The translations under genes were made by a program, and so were the position numbers. This document shows, piece after piece, positions 11,965-22,647 of a DNA stretch of 64,000 nucleotides. The notes below the pieces were generated by a model. The model was not told the DNA's origin. It did not search any database and saw nothing but the letters and a program-made list of their open reading frames with translations. This DNA is from Gnetum montanum (taxonomy: Eukaryota; Streptophyta; Gnetopsida; Gnetales; Gnetaceae): contig MNCI01010116.1 of assembly GCA_015680685.1 (NCBI GenBank), forward strand, positions 62,001-126,000. The letters run 5' to 3'. Each line of letters begins with the position of its first letter. Position 1 is the stretch's first letter.

Positions 11965-12528
11965 CCTCGATCTTCCACTTTGTCTGGGTTGGTTGACAAA
12001 AATCCTAGAGCATACCTAGGAGCAATTACGCTGCACGCCAGAGCTAAAACCCTCTTACGCTGGATAGTCCTGTACGCTGGGCACACAGTCTCTACGCTTC
12101 GCCTACAGCGCGAACCAGCCAAGTCATCCCTGCATCCATCGGGGCTTTTCGTCTGCCTTGTGTTCTATCGCAACTGCGTTAGACTGGTGCATTGTACTTT
12201 GACTCTGTAATACCATTGTTTACAGTTTACGCTAATTTCTTATATGTGTTTCTATTTACGCTCGTTTACATTTACGCCCTGTCCGCATCTGTACGTTGTT
12301 TACGCTCTCGTTTACGCCCGTCACGTCGTTTACGCTTAACCCAGCATGTAGCACTTCAGTATACATTTGGGGAAATCCTTGTCTGAACCGCGTGCGGATC
12401 ACCCAAGGTACTCTACCTTCGTGCATTCCAGCTCGCCCTCAGATGAAGGTAGGGTCTTCTGTGCATGCCCTGCGATCCCACGGTCTCTGTTTCCTTCCAG
12501 CCAGGGACCGATGATTTCAGGCGGTACA

Positions 12529-13266
12529 GAAATTGGTGCTAGAAGGAGGGCCTCCGCCTAAAACCTTGCCTGTACACTCCCCAGCGTCTATGCTCATTAG
12601 CGTTCTCGCTGCCTTGTTCAAGACTCACTCCCTGCAAGTCTTTCAGCGTCTATGCTGCCAACTTCACGTGGACTCTGTCCGCAGAAACCCTAGCGTCTAT
12701 GCTGCCAACTTCACGTAGACTCTGTCCACAGAAACCCGAACGTCTACGCTGCCAACTTCACGTGGACTCTGTCCACAGAAACCCCAGCGTCGACGCTGGC
12801 ACACACACGCTACACATTTTACTCTGCAGATTTTCCCTACGCCACACATAAAGCTGTTAAAGTTCACGCTGCATATTTTACTCACGCCGCATAGTTTACG
12901 CTACGCTGTTGTTTATTTACACTGCACGATCTTACGCTGAAGACCTTATCTACTCTGTACACCAACTTTGTCCCTGTCATTCTTTAAGCCTTAGATTTGT
13001 TTTACGCTGTATCTTGTTTTTACGCTGCACCCTTTATCTTGTTTTACGTTGCACCCTTTTACGCTGTGCCCTTACGCTGTACACGTTGTCTAGTGTATAC
13101 GCTGACCCACTTACGCCGTAGACTCGTCTACGCCGACCATATACACTACGTACATATACGCTGTATATGCTGTCATTATACGCTGTAGCTGAAGCGTATA
13201 CGCTGCACGCTGCGCAATACGTTAATTTCGCATCTTCAGACCGTTTCACATCCGCAACATATCATT
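12529..13266 (+). promoter_or_regulatory. Element B leader with primer-binding site
   Basis: The primer-binding site TGGTGCTAGAAGGAGGGC starts at 12534, five bases after the LTR. It has the TGG expected opposite a tRNA CCA end. The element A equivalent, TGATGCTAGGAGGGCC on the minus strand at 34668-34653, supports it. The tRNA species was not determined. The rest of the leader is noncoding, with a 47-bp tandem repeat and many TTTACGCTG-type motifs up to the gag start. Confidence 0.75.
12645..12785. repeat. Three-copy 47-bp tandem repeat in the B leader
   Basis: Units begin at 12645, 12692 and 12739, each with AGCGTCTATGCTGCCAACTT followed by a conserved CACGTGGACTCTGTCC part. They differ at only a few positions, so the expansion is fairly recent. 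Each unit carries the GCGT...ACGCT-like motif seen across the element. Confidence 0.9.
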
Positions 13267-14909
13267 ATGAACCCCATCAACACCACCGCTGCCACTACCC
13301 AGGTCACTAACATCCTAGACACCATGGCTGTCCAACAGCCCGTCGAACAACACCTGGGAGTACAACCCACAGTGGGGCCCCGCCGATCCTTAAGGTTACA
13401 AGGGAGGAACCCAGCCTCCAACATTATAACCCAAGACCAGTATAACTTCATATGTATTAAGATACAGGCCGGCCTGGCTGTGGATCAAGCCGAAATGGAA
13501 GTAAAGAGGCAGTTCGAACTCTTTTACAAGGGGGGACACGAATTCATCCCTTCCCCGTATGATGTAATCCCTGTTCCAGAGCAGTACTCGGAGCTCGTCA
13601 CACAGCTCCTCTTGCACAGGAGCCACTCGTTGGAACACCCTGCGGTGGATCCCCAACTGGAAGAAGAGGACGAATTCACTGCCCAATCAGAGCACGAGGA
13701 CTCCTATCACACCCTCAGTCCGAAAAACCATATCAACTCTATTTTTCATCCAGACACAAGGGAGATCATGCCCCTCCAACCCCTTAGGCTCACCTAGGCC
13801 CAAGTATCGCCACCAGAGACATCAACGCTAGTGCATATTCCTCCCCCGAACGACCCCCAACCCAACACATTCCCTCTCGCAATCATCCCTGCCGCAGCTG
13901 CAAGCTCGTCCTCTCAAGCATCACCCCCTCACGATAGCGTGGGAGTGACATTCCCACCCCGAGTGATAGGGATGCCACACGTGATACCAGCATCCACATC
14001 CGCTCACTACATCTCGCACATTCAAACGCATGTAGCCCCCTCGACCGCCGTAACCCAATAAGGAGTCCCTTCGTACAACGTGGCCGGGCAATGGCCAACG
14101 ATGGGTGTGCCGTCACACCAACCCTCCCACCACCACGTGCCACCCCACATGGTGCCACCAGCCACGGTGCCACCAGCCAATGCTCCCCCGGTACAACCGC
14201 GACCACAGCAACAACAGCCTTTCCTCTATAACGTGTCATCCTTAGTACCACCCACTGTAAACTTTCCACAAGCACAACCGCCAACCGCACAACTTTTCAT
14301 CTTTCAACCCACTGTCCAACAGTCTAACCCATACAATATACCACAACCTCAAGTTGCCATGTTACCGAGTGCCCAAGATTGGACGGATGCTAGAAAACTG
14401 ATGCAAGAATTAACTGACGAGGTAAAATGCCTCAAAACAGTCGCCGACGGGGAATTGAAGGTAGTGGACTTTTACCACGATGACTCCATCAGCTTTTCTA
14501 TCCCACCCTTAACTTTGCCCAAAGGCGTCTCCTTACCAACACTAACCAAATACAACGGCGAGACAGACCCCAATGCTAATTTAATAACATTTAGGTTAGA
14601 ATGCGCGCTACTCCAGGCATGGCCCCACGCCATTCTCCGAGTGTTCTCCATGTCCCTCGAGGGGAGAGCACTTGATTGGTATTGGGCGCTGCCAAGGAAT
14701 TCCATCTTCTCCTTGGAAGACTTATTACACCAGTTCGTGACCAGGTTCAAATACAACTTGAAACCCGAGGCCACACTGGACAGCCTCATACAGGTCAAGC
14801 AAACACCGCTTGAACCTGTACAGAAATTTATTCAGAGGTGGAGCGCCGCTCTCAACGAGCTGCATGAGCCAATCTCCCAGACCTACCTACTTACTATTCT
14901 AAAAGGGGC

Positions 14910-15048
14910 NNNNNNNNNNNNNNNNNNNNNNNNNNNNNNNNNNNNNNNNNNNNNNNNNNNNNNNNNNNNNNNNNNNNNNNNNNNNNNNNNNNNNNNNNNN
15001 NNNNNNNNNNNNNNNNNNNNNNNNNNNNNNNNNNNNNNNNNNNNNNNN
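14910..15048. other. Assembly gap (139 N) inside B gag
   Basis: Unknown bases in the capsid portion of gag. The reading frame is the same on both sides if the gap length is taken at face value. Its true length is uncertain. Confidence 0.98.
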
Positions 15049-15774
15049 AACCAAGCATTTGTACAAATTAAAAACATAGAAGAAGCGGCCCAAAATAGCC
15101 ATGACCCTGCATACCTAGCCTTTAAGAATCAACACACCAAAAAAGATAAAGAGAAGGCTAAGGCAACTATAGCGGCGATAGCAGGGGTGCAACAATAAAA
15201 CAAACCGCCGGTAACCCCTACTAACTACAATAAACCAACTCCCACAACCACGCAAGAATCATCATCGCAACATAACCCAACAAACTGTACACGAAATTTC
15301 GAGAGGAAAGAACCTTCTCAATACATGCCTTTGCCAATGAAGCCATCCCAGCTCTTCGATCAACTCTTGAAGGCTGGGTTAATGAAGCATAAACAGTTAT
15401 TCCCTGCGGAAATCCAGAGACACGATCGGTTCTGTCAACTCGTTCAGAACCCAAGCCTAGCAACACCGGATGAGCCTCCCGTACCCAAAGGCTTCAGAAT
15501 GGATCGCTTTTGCGATTACCATGAACGAAACGGGAACGGTACAGATTACTGTTTCACCTTGAAGCAGGATTTACAACGGATGATCGACGACGACCAAATC
15601 ACCTTCGACGAGGCCAACCCGATCCAACCGCAGAATCAAGCTATGGGGGTCTATAAAGACCCTTTAAACACTAAAGAGGCGCCGTATGTTATTAATACAA
15701 TCTATCTTGATGATGATTCTGAGGCATCCAACATTAACACCATCTACCCTGAGTGTACACAACAAACATCCGAC

Positions 15775-16215
15775 AAGCCATTTATAGTTCGCATTCCTGC
15801 TCCTGCGTCCACATCCATGCCCCAACCACTGCATGTCTCACAGCGACCATATGTTGTTCAGATGCCCCCAACTGTAACAATGTCTAACACCATGACACGC
15901 GACAAGCCATACGTGGTGCGTGTCCCTCCCGTCGTTCCCTCAAATGCACCAACCTCTCATACTCAGCCTACCCCTTTCGTAGTCCGAGTACCACCAGCCA
16001 TCGCCACAACGGAGGTCCAACCTCTGCCAAAACCAACCCCCTATGTCGTTAGGATGCCCGAAAATCCTAATGATTATCAAGCCTCTACATCACAAACGCA
16101 AGGCGAACCTAGCCCCTACGTCATTAGGGTACCTGGCCAGCCTTCTAACCAATCACATCCGACAGTACAACTGCAACCTTGCCCAGCTCCATATGTGGTA
16201 AAAGTCCCAGGGCAA
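15775..16215 (+). repeat. Seven PYVVRVPP-type protein repeats in B Gag-Pro
   Basis: Units spaced about 20-25 residues read KPFIVRIP, RPYVVQMP, KPYVVRVP, TPFVVRVP, TPYVVRMP, SPYVIRVP and APYVVKVP. Element A has only about three (PFVLRVPP, PFVL-stop-AP, PFIIKVP; minus strand, about 32180-31960), so copy number varies within the family. They lie between the zinc knuckle and the protease. Confidence 0.85.
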
Positions 16216-17550
16216 CCCGAGGTGCCAAGACTAGTCCCACCTCCACGCCACACACGGGAACGCCTAGCAGATAGGCTTACGCGTGAACGTGTGGAGAAGG
16301 AACGCCAACGGTTAGCTGTGGGGCCACCTAAGCCCACTCCGCTTAACTCTGTACCCATGTCGTCATCTAACAACCAACCGAACACAGGCAACGAAGGTGA
16401 ATCGTCTGAAAAACATGAACCACCTAAAATGACAGTTCCGAACAAGAATGCCAAATCAACAAAACGTGAAATAAAACTGTTGGGCCCAATGGATCCAGTC
16501 ATCGTTGATAAAAACATCCCCAACAGTGGAGACTTCACAACAGCCTTGACACAAGTCACCCAAGCATTGAAACAAAAGAACACTTCACTAAGCTTGTACG
16601 GCTTGGTTCTAACATCCCAAACACATCGGGAAGCTTTAGTACGTATGTTAACGTCGATCCCAGTAAGCGAGGACTTGGCCCCAAACGAACCCTCCATTCA
16701 TGTGGTAATGTACTCGACTCACCGGACCACTCCTAAACCCTTAAGCTTTCGTGATGACAACATTAAAGTGGACAAGAAAACAGGGGAGATAACAACAGCC
16801 CCCATGTTCATAACAATACATATAAACCAGTTCAAAATACATAGGGTCCATGTAGATGATGGAGCCGCAACAAACGTTGTGCCATACCCCATCATTGAGC
16901 AACTAGGGCTTACTGAGTTAATTAAACCAACCACAACTACATGTTTAAAGTCATTCAGCGGGTCACGCGTAATGGTAAAAGGCACAATAACCTTAGATTT
17001 CATAGTGGGAGACCAATTCCCTACATCTGCCGACTTCCTAGTGGTCGATGAAATGCCAGGATTCAACCTAATATTGGGAAGACCCTGGTTGGCCCAACTG
17101 AGAGCTGTCTCCTCCCCTATACACCAAGAAATTCACCTGCCTTATGAGGGCGGTGAAATCATCATATGTGGGGAAGCAGCTACTCCTATCATTTCATCAC
17201 ACATGGACATGGACCAGGGCTCAAAGGTCGAGCTCGAAAAGCCTAGCCGAAATGACAAGAATCCACAACCACCGATAAGCAGTAAACCTTTAGATGCGGA
17301 ACAAGAGTCTCCTAAAACAGAAACGCCTGCGTCTGACACTATACATACGGATTCCCAATTAGAAACTAACACAGAAACCATGCCAACTACTGAAACATCT
17401 GAAAATACTGACATAGGAACCACTCCATCAGACGTCCCTTGGGCTGAATTACCATTCAATGTGATCAGCGAAGGGGATGCTGAATACAGAATCATACCCG
17501 TTAACACATCGCCTAACATTAAAAGGAAGAAAATCAAAAAAATATTATAA

Positions 17551-18164
17551 TAATATCAACATGCCCAGTCCAAAATGACGTTAAACTATAACATGTCTGA
17601 AACGACGTTAAACTACAACTCGTCCGAAATGACACTAAACTACGATAAATCGAAAAACAAAAAAAACACTAAGCTACACTCCCAGTCCGGAATGACGTTA
17701 AACTATCATGTCCGCAATGACATAAAACTAGGCATGATCAGCAATGATCGGTCGACTGAGAAATCTATCTGCATCCTTCAAAGTATTTCCTGATTACATT
17801 GGGGCCCAAAATGACCATAAACTACGCATGGGGCCCGAAATGTCCATAAACTACGCATGGGGCCCAAAATGTCCATAAACTACGCATGGGGCCCGAAATG
17901 GCCATAAACTCGTATGTGGTTTTCGTTTATCTTTCATAATTACATTTCCGCATTGCACTTAAAACAGAAAATGAACCAAAACCTTTTACATTTCTGTGGC
18001 GTGTTTACAGTTAAATTCAAAATCAACAAAAACTTTCTTACATGCGATGTTGTACAAATACAAGCGTCAACTGTTTTCGTCCATCTCAAAATTTTCAAGT
18101 TACAATTCCGGTATAAATCTGAGTCAAAAAAAAACAAAACAATAAAAACTTAAAAATTAAAACG
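17551..18164. repeat. Spacer after B gag-pro with tandem repeats
   Basis: Degenerate units of the form GAAATGACGTTAAACTA (17570-17740) are followed by four precise 29-bp units starting GGGGCCCAAAATGACC at 17801, 17830, 17859 and 17888. The rest (17915-18164) is AT-rich and holds the presumed 3' end region of the antisense gene. No coding frame is supported. Confidence 0.85.
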
Positions 18165-19842
18165 CTAAACATCTGGGACAGGAGGGTCGTCCCCTTTGAA
18201 TCCACCATCATCAGGGGCCCCTGCTCCACTGGGGCCAGCTTCTTGGGCATCACCGCCACCTTCATCCTGAAAATACCAAAAAGAAACAACCAACATAAGA
18301 ATAAACAAATGTCAAAATTCTAAACATCATTAAATTAACTTCATAAGGATAAAACGCTTACCATAGGAGATCCCCCTAAATCGAATTCCAGCCGACGAAG
18401 GATTTCTTCTTCTGAAACGCTGGCCCAATCTATCCCATCAAGGCTTAAGTCGACATCTGCCAAAGTCTTTCCTTTATCGACAACCGACCAAGTAGGACGT
18501 TTCAGGGGGAACTCGCCCACCAACACTTCCCTAGAAGCAGTTGTGATCACCCTTGTAGGCGACTCCATTTCCACAGTTGTATTTTCAGCAAAAGTATCGA
18601 AGGCAGAACGCAGACCCAAACCCTCCACAAACATCTCTAGTTGGCGCTTTTCAATAGACACCTTTCTTAACGACTTCTTGTAGTAATGTTTGTGATTTTT
18701 CTCATCTTGACCCCACTTACGAACCTTGGAAGCGAAGGCTTTCCAATCTTGACATTTAAGGTTCAGGAGATCAATTTGGGCTTTGCGCTCTGCCATTCTC
18801 CGAGTCAGCGACGCATGACGATTCAGTAGATTCCAATATCTGGTGTATGTAACCTCGGACATTCGCCAGGAGCGATCGCCGCTTAGTCTGGCAGCGGCAA
18901 ACTCATACCGAGCCTTCAGATCATCACATTCCACTGACAATTCAGAGACTTCCTTTTCTTTTGCCTGAATCTATAGCCACAACTGCGCAATGGAACGCCT
19001 ACAGGTCCATAACGACTTAGCGTTGTGCACAAGGCCTTCTGCAACTCCCTCGTAAATAGGCCTTGGCACCTATTCCACTTCTGGGGAAAGTGTGGTTAAA
19101 CTTTCTATGCTAATGCTTTCAGAGGGATCCCATCTTAATTTAGCACCTACCCATGCGAAAAATACAAATGTTAAGACAATATAAACAAGATGTGAAACTC
19201 CAAACCTCTAAATGATTCATACCTATATCAGGGTGGGTCTCCTGGATCCATTGAACAACTTCCTCCGCGATCCCAACCAAAAAATCCATCTTACTTGGCA
19301 TTTCTGTCCAAGTAAGTGGCTCACAGGTACGGGAGGAACTAACCTCCGCGGTCCTCTCAGGGGGAACCGTCTTCATGGGTACGTCCAACCGCACCATCCT
19401 GGTCTCGCTGCCTTCATCTGAACAGGATAGAAACACGAAAATAAAATACCATAGGATTGATAATTGATCAAGCAATTCAAAACAAAATAAAAAGGAAAAC
19501 GTACCCTGATCCTTGTCACCCTCTGGGGGTTCGCCCAAATCTAGATTTCCCTTAAAGAAGTTGCTGAACATTTGGTTGACAGCGTCCTGATCGTCCAACA
19601 GTTCGGTTTCAGTGGTATTTTCCCTTAACTCCTCCGTTCCTCCGCCCTGTCTCTTCTCCTTGTTGGTCTCCTCGTTATTCTTCTCCGTGTTGGTCTCCTC
19701 CTCCTCGGTGATAGTCTCTAAAGCCTGTTTCCTCACTATTGTGAAAATCAAGCCGAAAACATCAATGACACATAAGTGATTGAAGTAGAAGTTATAAAGA
19801 AAACGAAAACGATAAAGCAATAAGCAGGTGAGGTCCGCTTAC

Positions 19843-20882
19843 CAGGCATCTTGAAGCGTATGTGCTTCACGCGTGGCTGGTTCACATCCGAGACTTCCTC
19901 AGTCGTGCGTTCAGGCCTTTTTAGCTTTGACTTGGCTTGGCCAATAGTCTCCTTGATGACCTGTTCTGCCCTTCTAGTAGTGTAGGGTACGTCGTCTGGC
20001 TCCAATCCCAAACTATCACGTGTATGGATTGAAGTGCTAGATGATCCCCCTGTAGTAATAGAAACAGATTCATCAATGCCTTCAGGTGCATCTTGGGATT
20101 TAGTTGTCTCATACAAGTGATTGATCCACAGGCGGGATAGTTGACCCCGATCCCGCAGAACAAACTTGTTGTCTGCACGAACTACCAGGAATTCGGCAAA
20201 ACAGCGAAGGTAACTAGCGAAGAACGCAAAGGTGAAGTGGGATTGCGCCTCAACATTTGAACGCAACCGCACTATGTCCTTGTGCATGCCCAACAACAAA
20301 AATTGGGCCCAGTTATATCGCATGCCCGTTTCCAAGACAGTTCGCATGACACGAACAGCCTCAACCCCAAGACCCTTCACCTGGGAAAGGGTTTTAGGGA
20401 ATACCCGTGCCCTGAACAGGGGATATAATTCGTTCACTTCCACAACTTTTGCTTTCCCCTGCATCGGGAATCCCTTGGCACCCTTGGCCATGCCTAGCCA
20501 ATCTTCCAACTCACGAATCGTCTGGAGCTCTTTATGAGCTCTGTCTAACACTACATTCAAGCCATCTGCCGGTATGCCAAATAAGTTCGAAAAGAACTCG
20601 GGCGAAAAATGAAGAACTACGTTGACACCCTTAATCCGGGTGCTGTAGTATGAGATAGACTCATTAAAAGAATCCACGATCCCAATCATCTCCCCTATGG
20701 ATACGTCGGGACTCGGGGTTGTAAAGAGCTCCATGAGGCCAACATTATCCAGGCAATGAACGATGGACGGTGGAGCTTGTCTGCGCAACCACTTCTGAGC
20801 CTTAGTCACCCCCTGAACTTCATCGACAAGGTAGTCTCGATTCGTCCAGTTGTCACCGGATCCCCACCAGAGGGCACATCAA
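19843..20882 (-). other. Exon 4 of the B antisense gene: plant-transposon/mobile-domain-like region
   Basis: GLMELFTTPSPDVSIGEMI, then RIKGVNVVLHFSPEFFSNLF, then the helical segment MRYNWAQFLLLGMHKDIVRL recall plant mobile-domain and 'putative plant transposon protein' families, which have a V-[RK]-G-V ... fSp..in..lGlP core followed by helices. The A copy is clearly homologous through GLMDLF...TPDV, DLFGVPSDD and FNWASYFAEGLH. Exact family membership would need a profile search. Confidence 0.5.
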
Positions 20883-21310
20883 CTGTAAAAGCAATTTAAA
20901 ATGGTCATATCAGTGTAACTCCAAATAGTTGGACAAACCACTAACATATCTAGGAAATGTTACCACTTACTGTTAGTGGTGGATTTAGATGTGCTGCCAA
21001 AGTCACGAGGAAAGACTGGCCTGTTGTCTGACCAGTCTTCATGAAGCCACCCACGAGCTTTGCACATCGCGAACGCTCTGGGGAATTGCTTATGAAAATG
21101 AACGATCGCTCCCTTCGTTTGACCCAGTACGATTCCATGAAGGGTGGGGCCCGTCATGAATGCCTCCAGGGCAGTGCGAGCAAGAGCTAGTCCTTCATCC
21201 TCAAAGTATGTCCTATCCGGGTTGACCTTCGGCCTATAAACAAATATATGTCAAAACAAGAAACAAACACCAAACGGCGAAAGGAAAACAATAAACTCAA
21301 ATAGTCCCAC

Positions 21311-21760
21311 CTATCCACTCAGTACACTGTGCCGGGAGGATTCTGGAACAATGTGTGCGCGCGGGCAGCTATGAACAGAGTATTGTTGAGGTAGTCTAAC
21401 CCCTGTGGCAATAGTGCCCACACGTGCATTAATAGGTGTTTTGACCTGGGCCCGTCGGTAGAACCATCCTCGTTAACAAATGGCCCCTCGTCAATGTCTT
21501 CTATGAAGACCATGACACCCTCTGCAGCTCCCGGAAACATTGCATCAAGCACGCTCCGTGCGATCACCTTGCTAAAGTTCGACCAGATGGCCACCTCGAA
21601 ATTGTCTAGCAGGAAGGTCAGAAATTCACATGCACCTTCCCTGAACCAAACCCCTTCGTCATCCACGGTTAGATCCGGGGGAGCCTCAGCAGCCTCAACA
21701 GGGCTAACCCATGCCAAGACCCCGTCAAGCTCAACAACGAGGAGGAAACGCTTACTGTCC
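21311..21760 (-). other. Exon 2 of the B antisense gene: FCP1/HAD-like region lacking catalytic acids
   Basis: This 150-codon exon reads like a plant NLI-interacting-factor (FCP1-homology) domain. FLLVVELDGVL sits where DxDG[TV]L-type motif I is expected, with the nucleophile Asp replaced by Glu. VWFREGACEFLTFLLDNF and VAIWSN follow as the lid and motif II area. NTLFIAARAHTLFQNPP corresponds to the family's NTLLVDDSP...NPP, with both motif-IV acids replaced by Ala. The fold seems retained while phosphatase chemistry should be lost. Family assignment is by eye. Confidence 0.62.
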
Positions 21761-21769
21761 CTGCAAGCA

Positions 21770-22510
21770 ATCAAGACACCACGATAAATTAGCCATGCTT
21801 CAAAATAGCCTAAAAAGCGCCAGTTTACATCATGAATCGGCACTTAAAATCTAAAAATTTACTAACTGTTTAAGCGTATACGTTGTGTAAACCAGCGTAT
21901 ACGCCGGCGAAATCGTTTACACTTAGCGAAATACGCTGCTTAACTCAGCGTATATGCTATACATTGAGTGTATATGCTGCCTAACTCAGCGTATACGTCG
22001 ACAATGAACTATTTTACGCTGTCACCCGAACATTTTATGCTCAGCGTATATGCCAAAGAAACCCTCAGCGTATATGCCCAAGTTCGCCTTCAGCGTAAAC
22101 AGTCTACACCGACAACAAACAGGTTCACACCAGAAACATGAAAAGCAAGTCTACGCCGTAAAAACAACTGTGCACACACAGCGTATACGTTGAACAAACC
22201 CTCAGCGTATACGCCGTCACAGTAAACAGAATTCATGCTGATAAAACAAACAAATCACGCTGACAATTTCGCACATAGAGAACTCATGACGCTGTGGCTT
22301 ACGTTGACATGTGCAGAAAAATTGTTTACGCTAATAAAACTGATTACACCCTGACAGTTTACGCTAACCTGATTTTACGTTATGAAATTGCGCTCAGTGT
22401 ATACACCGAGAACCCTCTACGCCGAAAACCCCCTACGCTCGGCGTACATGCCGAGACTGTCTACGCTGAAAAAGGAAAGCAAGAAAAATATAACAGAGGC
22501 AGGGATCAGA
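21770..22510. repeat. Palindromic motif array in intron 1 of the B antisense gene
   Basis: At least nine AGCGTATACGCC/AGCGTATATGCC-type motifs occur between 21870 and 22215, together with TTTACGCT and CTACGCTGA forms further upstream to 22450. These are the same motifs that crowd the LTRs, so the LTR and the antisense gene share a cis-element vocabulary. Confidence 0.8.
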
Positions 22511-22647
22511 GCCTACCTATGGGATATCACAGGCCATGACGAGATCCTTGGCCTGGGTAGGCCCTGCAGCATGGCTTCAGTCTCCTCCGCAAAGGTCAAA
22601 TCAGGACCCTTCCTCCCCTGACCTTCCACTTCTTTTCCTTTGCCCAT

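Larger units (their letters stand above)
11378..12528 (+). repeat. Element B 5' LTR
   Basis: It starts TGAAACACCACAAAA and ends GGCGGTACA. The first bases are nearly those of the element A LTR, supporting common ancestry. The U3 half carries an array of AGCGTATACGCC-type palindromic motifs (11518-11870). A TATA box TATAAAAG is at 11957-11964, so transcription should start near 11985, leaving about 540 bp of R-U5. The distal half has many TTTACGCT/TTACGCCC motifs (12225-12345). Confidence 0.93.
13267..17550 (+). pseudogene. gag-pro: Element B gag-pro polyprotein (three stops and an N gap)
   Basis: One reading frame from ATG 13267 to TAA 17548-17550, broken only by TAG at 13795, TAA at 14059 and TAA at 15196. 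Each looks like a Gln codon with C changed to T. It encodes a basic N-terminal segment (SLRLQ), a proline/histidine-rich linker, the capsid-type Retrotrans_gag core (about 14400-14890), and a zinc knuckle-like FCDYH...TDYC (about 15505-15550). In the knuckle the expected His of GHD reads Asn; element A keeps His. Seven repeats of the type PYVVRVPP follow (15775-16215), then a retropepsin-like protease with VHVDDGAATN (about 16850) and ILGRPWLAQL (about 17075). A low-complexity tail ends the frame. The N gap 14910-15048 removes the end of the capsid region. Confidence 0.92.
18165..22647 (-). pseudogene. Element B antisense gene: FCP1-like, mobile-domain and coiled-coil protein, eight exons
   Basis: Eight exons on the minus strand: 22647-22517, 21760-21311, 21233-20971, 20882-19843, 19735-19505, 19417-19223, 19146-18362 and 18266-18165 (TAG). 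Introns begin GTAGGC, GTGGGA, GTAAGT, GTAAGC, GTACGT, GTATGA and GTAAGC and end in AG; the codon phase is maintained across every junction. The product is about 1,065 residues. Exon 1 is basic; exons 2-3 are FCP1/HAD-like; exon 4 resembles plant transposon/mobile domains; exon 5 is Glu/Asn/Thr-rich; exon 7 is coiled-coil-like (TRYWNLL ... QDWKAF) with a conserved WSVVDKGK segment; exon 8 is Gly/Asp-rich. Defects are an in-frame TGA near the end of exon 2 (about 21326), a one-base loss in a G5 run at about 20807-20811, and two TAG codons in exon 7. It shares position, phases and exon lengths with the A copy. I infer a captured host-type gene; its function is unknown. Confidence 0.8.

Noticed and set aside
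16116-17066. Long minus-strand open frames (16697-16116, 17066-16719) opposite gag-pro
   Set aside because: They are the complement of a strongly supported coding frame, have no domain features, and are explained by codon composition.
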